Assembly (NCBI GenBank): GCA_038363925.1
Contig: JAQQWL010000015.1
Location: 1,302,001 to 1,366,000 of the forward strand
From: Apiospora phragmitis
Taxonomy: Eukaryota; Ascomycota; Sordariomycetes; Amphisphaeriales; Apiosporaceae
Direction of reading: 5' to 3'
DNA: 64,000 bases
Of this stretch, positions 1 through 12,685 are shown one piece after another. Numbering within the stretch: position 1 is the stretch's first letter; each line of letters begins with the position of its first letter. A model generated the notes under the pieces. That model had not been told where the DNA came from, made no database searches, and saw nothing but the letters and a program-made list of their open reading frames with translations. A program made the position numbers and the translations under genes.

Positions 1-212
1 AACAAGGAGATCGCCGAGATCATGGCTGCCGAGTTCCCAGATCTGCAGTCGCGACTTCCCACTGGCAAGGCGCTGGAGCCGGGGATTATCCGAGCCAGGG
101 CTCCTACGGTTTCGACAATAGTGTGAGCAAGAGGGTACTGGGCATGACTTACCGGCCCTTGCGTGAAAGTGTCGCGGATGCAGTGACGAGCTTGCAGCGG
201 TTCCTAGCATAG
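1..212 (+). CDS. NAD(P)-dependent epimerase/dihydroflavonol-reductase-like protein, 3' end, frameshifted
   Basis: Only the C-terminal end is in the window; the gene starts to the left. The first frame reads NKEIAEIMAAEFPDLQSRLP and meets a TGA at 124-126, but shifting frame by one base in the G-run at 81-84 gives GSYGFDNSVSKRVLGMTYRP followed by a short tail and TAG at 210-212. Motifs of the type FPDLxxRLP and a final YGFDNSxSxxVLGxxYR block are typical of the C-terminus of fungal extended SDRs (GRE2/dihydroflavonol-4-reductase-like ketoreductases), which reduce ketones or aldehydes with NADPH. One missing G in the run CCGGGG explains the break. Family assignment is from the C-terminus only, so the substrate cannot be guessed. 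Confidence 0.7.
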   Translation, partial: QGDRRDHGCRVPRSAVATSHWQGAGAGDYPSQGSYGFDNSVSKRVLGMTYRPLRESVADAVTSLQRFLA

Positions 213-1179
213 ATCTATCCTGTTTCTCAACTGTTGCTCTGTATGTGTAAGTTGAGTAACCTGATTGGCGGTGGGTAGCAGAGACAGACAAAATTACAAA
301 TCCTGATCTTGCCTCTGCCCGTCGGCCCTATCTTCATTTTTATTATCTCCTGAACCGAAAACGGTATCGTTTGATTGGTCAACTACCTAGGTAAACCAGA
401 ATGCGGTACCTGCCGGCGGCGAACGAACATTTCAAAGGTAAGGTGGTAAGGTGTGCTGTTTAATTGGTTAAGAACAGCTTCTCCACTCTCTGGGTTCTTT
501 TCTGTTTCTGGCGGTCCAGGCGGTAGGTAGAGAAGCAAAGAACCTAGTGGGAGGAGCCTCAAGATTTTTGGGAGGCAGGCACGAACACGCGCTCATGGCG
601 CTGGGAATAAATGGTCGGATGACCCGTTCCGGAATGGGCTCATCATTTTCTAGCATGAATAATAAACTTTCCATTTTGTTGGAAGGTTTCTTGAGAGTTT
701 GAAAGACATCGTATATGAGGGTTATGACGGCTTCTTTTTTGAGTTTGTATATTAGAGGGCCACTTTCAATGTTACGACGTAGTACTGGGTTAGCCTAGTC
801 TGCCTAATCTTCTGGAAAGGAAGGACGACACGAATAAGCTTTCCACGGATCTCCGAAATAGCCCAAACAAGCAAGATCGTGTGCGACGGTCCGTTGCAGG
901 TGCAGGCGGGATCGAACCATGGCTCGTCAAGGGAGTGCAGGGAATAGGGAATGCGAATCTGGCAACCTCAAGCGTTTCGATCCGGAGCCTGAAGACGAAA
1001 ACTCCGTGGCCTTCCAAAGTTGCTTCCGCGGTACTCCGCAGCCCGGCAACGGTCCCCAGTCCCATGTATGGATATTTAAGAATATATTAACCTACTACTG
1101 CTGATAATAAACTTAATTGTCCATCTGAGAGGTAACGACAACTGCTTCCTGTGATATCATAAGGTTAATAATTGTGATC
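213..1179. other. Intergenic region upstream of the FAD oxidase
   Basis: No convincing gene. Short open frames on both strands here lack recognisable domains. A B-box-like string on the minus strand near 905-920 does not fold into a tRNA arm. The region should hold the promoter of the oxidase starting at 1180. Confidence 0.5.
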
Positions 1180-3566
1180 ATGACTTGTCTAGCGACGTTA
1201 CGACGCGCCGTTGTGCTTTGTTGTGCCTTGCTGCAGCACTCGGTTGCATTGACAGCAGCCGCCAACAATACCGAAACATGCAAATGCAAATGCATACCAG
1301 GAGATGCATGCTGGCCCAGCGCACAGGATTGGACGGAATTCAATGCGACCATCGGCGGAAAGCTTGTCACGCCTTTTCAGCTTGCTGCTGTGTGCCATAA
1401 CCCCGGTTACGACGAGGCGGCTTGCGAGGTTATCCAGAGGGAATGGACCTCACCCTGGTTGCAGTTCGGGACCCTCTCTTTTCTTTCCTTTCCTTCTCTT
1501 CTTTTTCTTCATTCCCCATTCCCCACCCTCGTACTGCACCTCGTATATTCCACTTGCTGCTTTGGCCCCCTGTTTGGGGACATCTTGCTGACGGGCGGGA
1601 CCGTGCAGCGACGCATCCTCCTCTTCGCCCATGGCAGCAGCCGTCGCCAACACAACATGCAATCCTTTCACTTCTCGAGAGCTTCCCTGTGAGCTCGGCA
1701 ACACAATCACCTATTCCGTCAACGCCACCGACGCGTCGGACTTTTCCAAAGCGGTGCAGTTCGCTCGACGACGGAACATTCGCCTGGTGATCCGCAACAC
1801 TGGCCATGAGTCTGTAGACCCCCTCCCCCCCCCCCTTCCCCCACCTGCCCACTTCCTCCCCTCCTCCCCTGCCAGATGGCATCGTGGAGCTAGTAAGCAC
1901 ATATGTATGTAGTAGCATCGCAGCATCGCTTACACCTTCATCCGGCAGTTACCTTGGTAAATCGACGGGCAAGTGGGCCCTGTCCGTGTGGACCCATCAC
2001 ATGAAGAAGGTCGAATACATTCAGCAGCATAACAGCGACCTCTACCACGGCCCTGCAGTCCGACTAGGTGCAGGTGTTCAGGTAGAAGAAGCTTATCAGG
2101 CTGCGCGTGCCTATAACGGCGTCGTTGTAGGGGGCGACTGTGCCACGGTCGGAGTTGTGGGAGGCTATCTGCAAGGTAATGACTCGCCTTCCGGCTGACT
2201 GTTTGTTTGTTTGTGTGTTTGTGTGTTTGCTACCGTTTCGTACAGATGCGCAGAGGGCTAATGCATAGCTCATCTCTCGGTCCTCAGGCGGGGGTCATTC
2301 GGCGCTCAGCTCGCTCTACGGAATGGCTGCTGATCAAGTACTGGAATGGGAGGTTGTTGACGGAACGGGTAATATCTTGCAAGCCACCCCATCATCCAAT
2401 GCAGATCTCTACTGGGCTCTCTCGGGAGGCGGAGGTGGTACCTATGGCATCGTCTCGTCGGTAGTGGTCAAGCTGCTACCCGATGTCCCCGTAGCCGGCG
2501 TGCAGCTCAAGTTCCGTGCCGAAAGCCGAGCCAAGCTGGAAGGCTTCCACAGGGCCGTCCGCACGTACCATCAGCTCGTTCCCGCCATCACGGCGGCTAA
2601 GGGGATGGGCATTGCCCAAGTGACCAACGACACCTTTTTGCTAACGCCGCTCACCCTCCCCGCTTCGTCCAGCGATAGCCCGCGAGCCCTGCTGGCACCA
2701 CTAATCGGGGAGCTTGGGAAGCAAGGCATCGCCTACAGTCTCAACATCACTGAGCATCCCAATTGGCTGCAGTACTGGCGGCAGCTTATCAAGCCCAACC
2801 CCACCCAGCTTGTCCAGAATGCCCAATACGGTGGCTGGTTTCTGCCGAAGGAAGTTGTTGCAAAACAGGCGGATGCACTGCAATGGGCCATCCGGGAGGT
2901 TACGGATGTGGGCTGCGTCTTTGTGGGACTGGCAATCAATGTGTCACGGATCAGTACGACACCCCAGAACTCTATTCTGCCGTCCTGGCGCGAAGCCGCC
3001 CTGAGCGTGATCCTGTCCACGTACGTCACTCATTGCCCCTTTCGGCCTGCCAAGCGAGCTAGCTAATCTGACTGCTCTAAATAAGCTCATGGCCAGAGAG
3101 GGCCGATTTGCATACGATGGAGAAGATGGCCCACATCATGACCGACGTTTGCGTACCGGCTCTCGCCCGTCTCGCTCCCGACGCGGGCGCCTACCTGAAT
3201 GAGGTAAGCAAAGGATTTCGACTGCATACTGCACACTTCTGCGACTGCTCCTGTACATGACTACATTGCTAACAGCCCGGTCGATTGGTACCGCGCATCC
3301 AGGCGGATCCGAACCAGCCAGACTGGCAGAAGGCCTTTTATGGTGAAAACTACAACAGGCTTCTAGCCATCAAAAACAGGTATGATCCCGATCACTTATT
3401 TTATGCGCCGACGGCCGTCGGTAGCGAGCGATATTCCGGTAGACCAAGCAGGACGACTGTGCCCGAGTCAATGATGGAGAGGCGGAGGGAGGGAGGGGAG
3501 GGGACAGCTAGTGAAGGTGCGGACGAGAGACAGGCAGACAGGTTGGTCAGGTTTGGGACAGGATAG
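1180..3566 (+). CDS. Secreted FAD-linked oxidoreductase (berberine-bridge-enzyme-like)
   Basis: Flavin-dependent oxidase of the BBE/VAO family, about 608 aa, likely acting in the secretory pathway or outside the cell. Six exons join in frame: 1180-1463, 1609-1809, 1949-2175, 2288-3020, 3086-3203, 3303-3566 (an alternative acceptor at 3276 adds nine residues). Residues 1-23 form a signal peptide, followed by a Cys-rich stretch. The motif NTGHDYLGKSTG puts His161 at the 8-alpha FAD attachment site and GGDCATVGVVGGYLQGGGHS puts Cys226 at the second one, so bicovalent flavin is expected; the 65-residue spacing resembles plant BBE. The C-terminal FYGENYNRLLAIKNRYDPDH is the family BBE tail. The last ~45 residues are Arg/Glu rich and atypical. 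The first ATG (1180) gives the signal peptide. The frame is intact. The substrate cannot be told; in fungi such enzymes are common in biosynthetic and detoxification clusters. Confidence 0.9.
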
Positions 3567-3870
3567 AATATGAGATAACGGGGTAGCGTGCAGTAATCAA
3601 AAATACCTTGCTGCAGTGAGATGGAAAATGCCCCACAGCGCAACGGCGATAAGCAACATGGACGACCGGAGAGCCCGAGAGCCCCATGGGGCGGGGTGGG
3701 GCCCGTTTGTTACGGGTTTAGTGCCCCCAGAAAAGGCTGGAACATGATGCGATTATAAGCAAATGCCACCTCCAGTGAAATTGATTGCCCTATCTCTTTT
3801 ATTACATACATATCTGACATTGATATTGATCTATCTGCGTGTGAATTGTTTCACCAAGCAAGCGCCCGTG
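3567..3870. other. Intergenic region between oxidase and regulator
   Basis: About 300 bases with no gene seen. It includes the 3' end of the oxidase transcript and the presumed promoter of the Zn2Cys6 regulator. Confidence 0.5.
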
Positions 3871-6444
3871 ATGTTTACCACCCTAGATTTGAACACGGCC
3901 AACTCGAAGCAGTCAAGCTCGGGCGGCCGAAGCGAAGAGGGCGAGGGCGAGACCACGGATCTCGTCCCAAGCGCAACCAGGTCCGCCGCGCCTGTGATTG
4001 GTGCAAGCTGATGCGCATCAAGTGTGACAACGACCGACCATGCTACAACTGCCAACAAGGAGGCCGTGAATGTGGCATGAACAACAAGAACCAGTTCCGC
4101 TCCCTCGCCGCCGCCGTCAAGTAAGTCGCTTCCTCTCTGGGGCCACGCTCCTCTCCCCCGCCTATTGCGCAATGCGAACTGATGGACATTCGAGTTTGAA
4201 GGGAGGTCGAGATCCTGCGGGCGCAGATGCGCGAGCTGGAGACGAGTAAGCGGCAGCTCGAGGAATTACACAAGAGCGCAAGCACAGGCGCGGCGGAGCG
4301 GCGGCGGAGTAGCCCGTCCAACAGCCCCCTTGCGGAGAGACAGATGGCTTCGCGAAATGGAGTGCGCGTCGGGTCCATCCTCTGGGGCATGGCGTCGTGG
4401 CCCTTTTTCCTGGTGCGCCTGAACCAGTACTTGCACGCGGCGCGGCCGCACCTCGACGTGGACCTGCTCGCCTGCGTCGCCGGCATGCCCGCGTCCCCCT
4501 GGCTGCGTCCCGACGCCCTCAGCGCCAGCTTCCTGCCCATCTACCAGGAGCGGCACTTCCTCTCCCTCTTCTGGCAGACGCACTACTTCAGCTTCCCCTT
4601 TGTCAGCGAGGCCCAGTTCCGCCGCGAGTACCACGAGCTGACGGCCGACACCGCCCCGTCCGCCACCCGGAAGCCTTCGCCCCTCGTCGACATCGTGCTC
4701 GCGCTCTGCATCCAGCTGGGGAGCCTGCGCATGAACCGCGCGGGCGACGCCCAGACCAAGTGCCCCTCGTTGGCGGGGTTTCAGTACTACCGACGCGGCC
4801 AGCAGGCCATTGACCAGACCATCGAAACGCCCAACCTCCGCACCGTCCAGTGCTACGTCTACAGCATCGTCTATCTGCTCGAGGCCGGCTTTCTGAACCG
4901 GGCCCAGGTCGTCGCCGGCAAGGCCATCACGGTCGCCCTGCTGCTCGGTCTGTCCCACGAGCCTCCCTTGGACATACCGGAGCCCGAGCGCGAGGTCGCC
5001 CGGCGCACATGGTGGAGCCTGTATTCGTTAGACGCTCTGCTCTCCATGGAAGTCGGCCGGCCGCCCATGATTAGCGCCTCGCACTCGACCTGCCAGTTGC
5101 CGACCGACTCGTTGGAAGTGGCCCAGTGGCTGGCCCCTCATTACCGACACGACGACTCCTGCCCTCCATGGGTTGGCTTTCAGACCCAGACACTGCACCT
5201 GTTCCGGGCTGTCAGGTATGCAATCCACTCTGCACAAATGGCCGCTCTATCTAGACGCGCCTCACCATCACTCCCACCAGCCTATATCACGTCCCCCACA
5301 CACGACTTGCAAGCTAATCGACCCTCTTACGTTAAATAGACCAGTGCGAGCAGCGTTCAATGCCACGTACGATGCAGTCATCGGCCAAAACAGTTACGAT
5401 GTGTTTGTGAACAACGGCGAGGCGCGAGAGGAGTGCGCCCGGGCGCTCATGGAGCCCATCAAGGAACTCGAGCAATGGACCCAGGCCGTGCCGAGCGGCT
5501 ACGTCGTGCCGCGCAAGGAAGGGCGCGCCTTCTCGCAGGGGGAGCGCTCCACGCTCGACCTGGACCTCAAGCCCAACGTCCTCATCCACTGCCAGCGGCA
5601 GCGGCTCCTGCTCGAGATGCAATACTACAACCAGTGCATGGCCCTGTACCAGCCCTTCATCTGCGTCGGGGCCGGGGCCGGGGCCGAGTCGTCCTCCCCG
5701 ACGCCCCTGTCCGACGGCATGGCGGCGACGGGCCTCGGCTACGCCGTCGCGCTGACCAGCATGATCTACCAGGCGCTGACGGGCTCCGAGGCCCTGAGCG
5801 GGGCATACAGCGTCTTGCGCCTGCAGAAAAACGCCCTCTTCGCCATCATCGGCTTCGCCTACACCTTCCCCCTCACCCAGCGCGACGCCATCGGCCGCGC
5901 CCTCGACGAGGGGCTCGCCGTCGTCGAGCGGTACCAGGACGCCCTGCCCGACGCGCGCGCCACGGCGGCCGCGGTGCGCGCCCTGTCCGACGACATCGGC
6001 ACCGTCATGCACGGCGGCTTCTACGACGAGCCGGGGGGCTGGTCCTCGTCCTCGTGGCTGACGGCCGCGTCCGGGTCCGGGACGTCCCCCGTCGCGCTGC
6101 TGCCGTCCGGCAGCGGCACCAGCATCTCGTCCGACACCATCGTCGTCGCGAGCCAGGACGGGTCGGCGGCGGGGTCCCTGCCGACGATGACGACGGGCCT
6201 GCTGGACAAGCAGGGCCTCGTCACGCCGACCATCATGTCGCCGGGCCTGATGACGGAAGCCATGTTCGACTTCAACGCGTTCGACATGGGCGGCGGACTC
6301 GATGTGGCCGACATGGGCACCGGCTGGGATTATCTTGATATTCTTTGGGGCGGTATGGAGCTCGGGGAGCCGCCCAAGGACCCATGGGCCATGATGGATA
6401 TCAGCGTCACGACCAGCGGCAAGAATGATGAAATGCCGGTATGA
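3871..6444 (+). CDS. Zn2Cys6 transcription factor with fungal-specific TF domain
   Basis: Nuclear DNA-binding regulator, about 789 aa, and probable local regulator of the cluster. Exons are 3871-4120, 4202-5215 and 5340-6444 with consistent phases. The binuclear zinc cluster (about residues 43-70) is ACDWCKLMRIKCDNDRPC plus YNCQQGGREC, matching CX2CX6CX5CX2CX6C, preceded by a basic arm KRNQVRR and followed by a short coiled coil beginning EVEILRAQMRELETSKRQLE. The middle-homology domain (PF04082 type) is recognised by RRTWWSLYSLDALLSMEVGR. The C-terminus is Gly/Ser/Asp rich. The only sensible ATG (3871, MFTTLDLNTANSK) is in a different frame from the zinc cluster; one missing base near 3960-3975 reconciles them. 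Without that correction no ATG precedes the zinc cluster in frame. Confidence 0.9.
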
Positions 6445-7103
6445 CCGACGTGGGAGAGCAGGGCCCCAGGATATCATAGCGTTTTGACTTTTTAAGATAA
6501 CATATTCATAGAACATTATGTACCATTACTACAATCGTTATTTTCATATATTCGACGGCTTTTCTTAAGCGAAGGCCGTGTTAGAGAGGTACGTTTAGAT
6601 GGGCAAAATAGGCCTTCACTAATCGGCATCTGTGGATTGAGTTGGCTACCTATTCTAGCTGCACTGCCTAGGGCCCCCACTGAAACCACGGGTTGGCCCG
6701 TTGGCCCGTTGGCCCGTTATCCCGCTAAGTTAAGTAGATCACTGTAGCGCGTTTGGTCAGCGCTCCCACAGGGGTCCCTGATGCCGTGGACAGTGCACGA
6801 TAGAAGACAAACTTCAGCACCTGTCTCCATCCATGGGACTTGATAACTTCATACTTCATTAACACCTTGCTGCTACGATTTACACTCCAAGACCCAGCGC
6901 GATAATAAGCCGATTCCAGCCACGGACGATGATGCGATACGACAAAGAGTCTGCCTGCGAGTCAACATCACGAAGCCAGTTTCGACCCCATCCTGCTCCA
7001 CACGTTCCAACTTCACAACCAAAATGCCTAATGCCTAGTGCACACCCCAAAAGAAGGTTGGATCGCGATAGCCGTGAGACCGACCACATCGCATCAGTGA
7101 CTA
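6445..7103. other. Convergent intergenic region
   Basis: The regulator (plus) and ABC transporter (minus) converge here, so the region holds two 3' UTRs. No gene seen apart from a small tandem repeat at 6693-6716. The short plus-strand open frame at 6929-7129 has no recognisable domain. Confidence 0.5.
6693..6716. repeat. Short tandem repeat, 8-bp unit TTGGCCCG x3
   Basis: Three perfect head-to-tail copies of TTGGCCCG plus a partial fourth. It lies in the intergenic DNA between two convergent genes and has no evident function. Confidence 0.85.
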
Positions 7104-10100
7104 CTACGCACGCCTTCGCCACTTCTTGACCTTGAGGTACGTCAGCAAGATGACGGCCGTGTAGTTGAAGGCGATAAAGCCGATGAAGACGCCGATGTCA
7201 CGGTAGCGGTTGGCGAAATCGTATCCCCATTGCGCGTACTGTGTACCCAGTTAGTCACTCTGAACAGCTCCGATTCAAACGAACAATAAGACGCAAGAAG
7301 GAGAAGGAGACCTACGTATGATTCGCCACTTTTATAACGGCAGTACTGGCAGTCCGACATCGCGTCGGGGTTCAGCAGGTAGCCAGTGGCCGTCTGCAGG
7401 AAAGACTCCGCGTACCGCTGGCAGGTGGTCCCGTTGGCCGGGACCTGGAAGACGGACGTCTCGGCCGGGTCGCAGCGGATCTCGAGGCCCTGGAGCATAT
7501 CCGCCGTCATGCCCTCGCTGAGGTAGTAGAGCGGCGAGACGTTGAAGTACCAGCGCCAGCCGGAGGGCGTGGCCGGGCGGGGCGACAGGGTGCCGGCGAA
7601 GGTGTTGACGAACATGAAGAAGAAGCCGTTGGCCATGAAGGCCGAGTTGAGGCTAGGCGTCAGCGCCGCGCACAGCTGCGCCAGGCTGTGCGCAAAGACG
7701 GAGAAGAGCTGGTACATGAGGAAGCTGTAGCCTGCCCGGTCGGGCGCTGTGAAGTAGCCCACGGGGAAGTACCAAAGCAGCCAGTACGCCGTGCTCGTGA
7801 CGAAGGCGTACGGCAGCTCGATCAGAATGCTCGGCACCACGAAGCAGAGCCAGCTGTACGTCTGGCTCGCCTGCTCGCGCTGCACGAAGATGTCGCGCAG
7901 CGCCACGAAGCGCGGCTCTACCTGCAGGCCCAGCGGCGGGCCCACGATGAGCGACATGAAGGCCGAGAAGATGCGATTGTACGCGCCCCGCTCGTTGGTC
8001 CCCGAGTTCAAAAAGGTCAGCCCGTTGAGTAACGCGTTCCCCACGTTCATCAGCAACTTCGAGACGAAGTAGTCGGGGTCCCGCCAGTAGTAGAGCCAGA
8101 CCCTGCGCATAGTCACGCTAAACTGAACATATAGCGGCACGGCGTACTTGTGATCGGGCTGCGCCAGCTGCGGATCGGAAGAGTCGGTCTTGTCATGGCC
8201 TTGACCTTGGCCCTCCTTCACTCTCTCCCGTACGGAGTCCCGTGCGGTCCGCTCCTTGCTGGATTGCCAGTGACTAGGGAATTTGGTTCCACCATCCGCT
8301 GTGCCTGTCGACGGATCCCCTCTGACAACCTGGACCAGATACTCAGCCGGGTTCTCATACTCAGCGCAGGGTGGTAGAGAAGCGTCAGCGCGAGCGAAGT
8401 ATTTCAGAGCTGTTGAGCAGTTTGTGCCCAGTGGCCCGTCGTATGCAAGACGGCCACCAGGAACCAGGAGCACCAGATGGTCGAAGACCTCGATGAGTTC
8501 AGCAGCAGGTTGGTGGATGGTGCACAGTACGGTCTGACCGGAATTGGCCAACTTCCGTACCAGATGCCCGATGGTGAGAGCAGATTGACCATCGAGCCCG
8601 GAAGTCGGCTCGTCGAGGAGGAGGATATCAGGGCGGGCTGATAGCTCGAGCCCAATCGTCACCCGCTTACGCTGCTCCAAATTGAGACCGGCCCCGGGTA
8701 CACCAATCAAGGCGTCGGCGATGTTTTCCATCTCCAGGTACGGATGACCGATTCAACATGCGCATCCTTCTCTTCGTTCGGGACACTCATTGGACGTCGG
8801 AGATGAGCTGCCATTTGCAATGCCTCTCGTACCGTCTGGCTTGGAAGATGGACATCCTACACAAACGTTAGATTCGAGCTGTTCGGAAATACGCGTCCCG
8901 GTACTCACCTGTTGTTGCACATAGCCCATGCGGCGGCTGAAGGCCTTAGGGAGCGGTCCGCCATCAAGAGTGATTTCGCCTGACAGCGAACCAAACTCCA
9001 ACCGCCCAGCCAGCGCGTTCAGAAGCGTCGTCTACGGCGTTGCAGGGTTAGCCGACTGCATCCATCCATGGTTTCTAATAAGCCACGTACCTTGCCCGCG
9101 CCTGAAGCGCCCATTAGGGCGGTTAGTTGTCCAGGCTCTGCGACACCTGCAGTCCAAGTTTGTCAGTCGGAGTGCAGAAAACAACTGCCTGGTGTTAACT
9201 CACCACTCAGGCCATCCAGAATGCGTCTTCTTCCGCCATCGATATCCAGCTCGAGGGTCATATCCTTCCAAGCGAGTGTGCGACCGTTGTGGCTGGATAC
9301 TGATTGCGAGGGAGTCTGTATCCCGATAGGTGGTACATCGGGATCCATGTCGCCCTTCTCATTGTCAGAGCTATCTGATCCGGTCTTCAGTGTTAGGTGC
9401 TTCAAACCACCCTTGTAGAATACAGTGGCCAGACGCCCAGCGGGCAGCTTGTAAAGCTCCATTCCGATACTGAGAGTTGGTTAGCATCGGTGTGTGCTCG
9501 GGGGGGGGGGGGTTCCGGGGTCACGTTTCAGGAGATGGAGAACGCATACCAAGTGCAAAGTGCAAAAAAGACAAATATTCCTGCGTTGATGCCGACATTC
9601 CTCCATAAATTCGACACGCGGAAGCCGTATTGCTCGGAGATGTAGGCTGCGCCGGACACAACGTCCTGCCCTGGCACGGCACCATTAATTGAGCATACTT
9701 GATACGCGAGTGAATCGTAATCTTGCCCGCTGGGCGCCAGATCGCCATCGCTGCAACTATAATCGAGGTTTCCAAACTCGTTTCCCATCGCAGATTCATA
9801 CGCATAGTATAGCGGCTGCACGAATCCAAGTCAGTGGCATTTTCTCAAGTCCAGGCGGGCGGTAGAGGGCCAATTAGGTTCACTTACGTTGCAATACTTG
9901 ATCCAGAAGAGCCAAATCTGCATTTGAGGTCCAGGGACATACAAGCCGGTGTACAGAACGAATACGTTAAACATGATACCGACCGGCAGAATAGCACGAC
10001 CCATGGTGGGCGACGCCACGGCAATGCCCCGAAATACCATGGAAAGCGCCATATGCAGGACGTAAACGATGCAGAACCATGTGAAGAACTTGTCGGCCGA

Positions 10101-11880
10101 CCGTTGAAAGCCAATGAGGAAGTATTGAGGGATATTATAGGCAATGGCCACAACCTTCCATAAGGCATCGGTCATCACAAGACCCAGAGCGTACGCCGCT
10201 GGCCGGTATAGCCGGTAGCGCTTCTGTCGAAGGACCAAAGGCCGCTCTGCAAAGCTATTGCTGAATTCGCTCATGGACTGCAGCGCGGGCACCAACACCG
10301 AGTTGAACAGGGAAGCACTGAGGACGAAGAACGACTTGGTTGCGCGTGTCTGGTCGCGAAAGATGGTGCCGAGCACCAGGCTTTGCACGATGATGGTCAC
10401 GGCTTCGGTGGCCCAGGTGTTCGTGTCGCCGATGAGCACTCTGATTTGTCGCACGGAGCATTGCCAGATCTGGCAATGCAGGGGCAGTGAATACACCTCG
10501 CGCTTTGCACCCACGACAGGTGTCATGGACGCTGCGTCGGTGACAGACTGCGTAAGGGCCTGGTACTGCTCACTCCGACGGAATGCGTCCATAAATTGTG
10601 TTGGTGTTGTTGGGATGCCACCCTTCCAACCCTCGCATACGTGCCGCAGCCCTGGCTCGGCTGACATGGAGTTTAAGAAGTCGGTTATGGTGGTGCGTTC
10701 CGGACAGACAAACCCAAGGCTCTCGAAGTAAGACTTGGCCTCGGTCGCCTTCCCATAGAAGATCTGGCGGCCGCCATTGATGACCAAAACTTTGTCGAAC
10801 AATGGCACCATCGAATCACTTCCCTGATACACGCTCATAGCTGTAGCACAGCCGTGCGTGTTGGTGAACTCGCGCATCATCTGGATGAAATCGAGAGCCG
10901 TCGCAGAGTCTAATCCGTTTGTCGGATTATCAATGAAAAGGACACTACGGAGGCAAGACGGTCAGCGATGGTGAGTTGCAGTGTGGAACTGATGAGACTG
11001 AGATTGAAACTGACTCTGGACATGTCGCCATGGCCTCGGCGAGAGATACACGCCTACGCTCGCCACCACTCACGCCGCGGATGGCGGCGTTGCCAACTTT
11101 GGTCCGCAGCACGTGCGACAGACCAACGCAGCACGCCAGGTTTTCGACTGCGGCATCGATTTTGGCGTCGGTGACGCTTGCATCCCACGATGCACGAAGG
11201 GAAAATCTGTTGACACGAATCAGTATGGGCGCGCCCTGTATATCTGGTGTCTTGGGGTCGCCGCGAGGTCCATCCTACCGTAGCGTCTGCTCGACCGTAA
11301 GGGTGGGCAGGTGGTCATCCTCCTCGGCTGTGCACAATTAGTCGACGTTCTGCAAAACGTCCATGGCTCTGAATGTTTCACATACCACAAAAAGTCAAAC
11401 GAACTCGATCGGGGTCGCTGTCCTTTGTGGGACGACCGCCATAGGTTACTTGTCCACCCACGCCGGCGTACTCGTCGCCCATGTCAGCGAGGGCCTTGAG
11501 GAAGGTCGTGCAGCCACTCCCCGGCTTGCCGATAACGAGCAGCATCTCGCCGCCGCCGATGGTGCCGGAGAAGCCATCGAGAAGCGTTCGTGAGGGTGCC
11601 TGTCGCCGATGTGTGACTGGATTCAAGAGGTTGGCCCACGACTTGAGCGCAGTGAGAACAGTAGGGGCGATTTGGACCTGCAGGTTGATTGAATGCGGTT
11701 AGTGCAATTCGACTAACATGACTGGGAATGGAAGACGGCAAGGATTCCACATACGCCTTGCCCGCTGCCCTGGACAGACAAGTCGTTGAATACGACTGAG
11801 GATCGGCTACTTGAGGCAGCATGGTTACCGTCAAGAAATCGCTTGACGTCTTCGCCAATGGTGTTGCGTCGCTCATCCAT
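7104..11880 (-). CDS. PDR-type ABC multidrug transporter (ABCG, full size)
   Basis: Plasma-membrane drug/metabolite exporter of the pleiotropic drug resistance family, about 1367 aa, order NBD1-TMD1-NBD2-TMD2. Eleven exons (minus, 5'->3'): 11880-11755, 11677-11386, 11327-11279, 11206-11015, 10944-9888, 9815-9550, 9469-9204, 9146-9091, 9031-8909, 8856-7316, 7238-7104. Start [21 protein letters not shown]1 has the degenerate PDR Walker [10 protein letters not shown] (Cys for Lys, about residue 92-100), signature [14 protein letters not shown] and Walker [20 protein letters not shown]2 has a canonical Walker A, signature [15 protein letters not shown], Walker [14 protein letters not shown] and H-loop TIHQP. 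TMD2 ends in [13 protein letters not shown]. One base is missing at 8736-8742 between VESVIR and [12 protein letters not shown], inside NBD2. The 9549-9470 intron carries a long G-run. Likely exports the product, or a toxin handled by the neighbouring enzymes. Confidence 0.93.
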
Positions 11881-12685
11881 GGCGTCTCAACTCTGCCCAT
11901 TGCTGCTTCCATCGTAAAGGACCTGCGCACGGCAAACATCTTAAAAAGGCGGTTGCACGTCTCAGGCACGGACAGTGCTACGCTTACAAACATTATTGCT
12001 TCAATAATCAGTGTTTTTCCAGTCCAAATTGACCGTCTCGGGTCAGCTCCAAGTGGAAGTGAGTGGGTTAACAAAACCCCGGGGACTATGCCCAAGACGG
12101 ATCGGAGTTTCTGGACTTCCAAATGAGTCAAGCTGGGCGGAGATCTTGGTGGGACATGCTTTCTAAGCACACAAGTGGATATGGTATGACAGTGATGGGA
12201 TTGAATGGCATTTATCATAAACTTGTCCAAGTTGGAAAATCTGGGTCGGCAGACTCGCTTTGATGTCTTGTACTACGAAATGATCACTCCTGAATGATGG
12301 ATCGTGCCTAGGTGTTAGGCTTAAAATTGAATTGAAGAAATGATACGCTAGTTATTCAATGGCATGGCCCTTCTTCAGAAACAGGGATTATCAGGAGGGT
12401 AGCTCGTAAATTTCAGGGGTAATAAACACTTGAACATCCACGTCAATATCTTCATCGCCAGACCCAGGGCACTTCACGGGTTGGTCAAATCGGACGATAG
12501 TGGTAGGCAAACGGAATTAGATGGGCTGCCCTAATATTTAGGAACTAATGCCTGATGACTCTATATCCAGTAAGTCCTTAGACTATTGATTACAATAGCG
12601 CATTGGGATTCATGCAAGTCCTTCCAAAAACCCGTCCTCCCATCCAAACCCGCGCCTGTATGCATCGGAAACGATTATATAGTGA
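11881..12685. other. Intergenic region upstream of the ABC transporter
   Basis: Holds the ABC transporter promoter and the 3' flank of the carboxylesterase, which lies to the right on the same strand. Open frames here lack coherent domains. No gene seen. Confidence 0.5.

Noticed and set aside
880..960. Possible minus-strand tRNA (GGTTCGATCCCGC)
   Set aside because: The B-box-like string has no pairing T-stem and no acceptor stem or A-box at the right distance.
1825..1845. C-run and the G-run at 9499-9511 as regulatory elements
   Set aside because: Both lie inside predicted introns (of the FAD oxidase and the ABC transporter) and look like simple homopolymer tracts.
5332..6516. 394-codon minus-strand open frame
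   Set aside because: Antisense shadow of the GC-rich third exon of the Zn2Cys6 regulator; Arg/Gly/Asp-rich composition with no domain.
11484..12230. 248-codon minus-strand open frame at the ABC 5' end
   Set aside because: Another frame across ABC exon 1, intron 1 and exon 2; the true frame starts at 11880 with [11 protein letters not shown].
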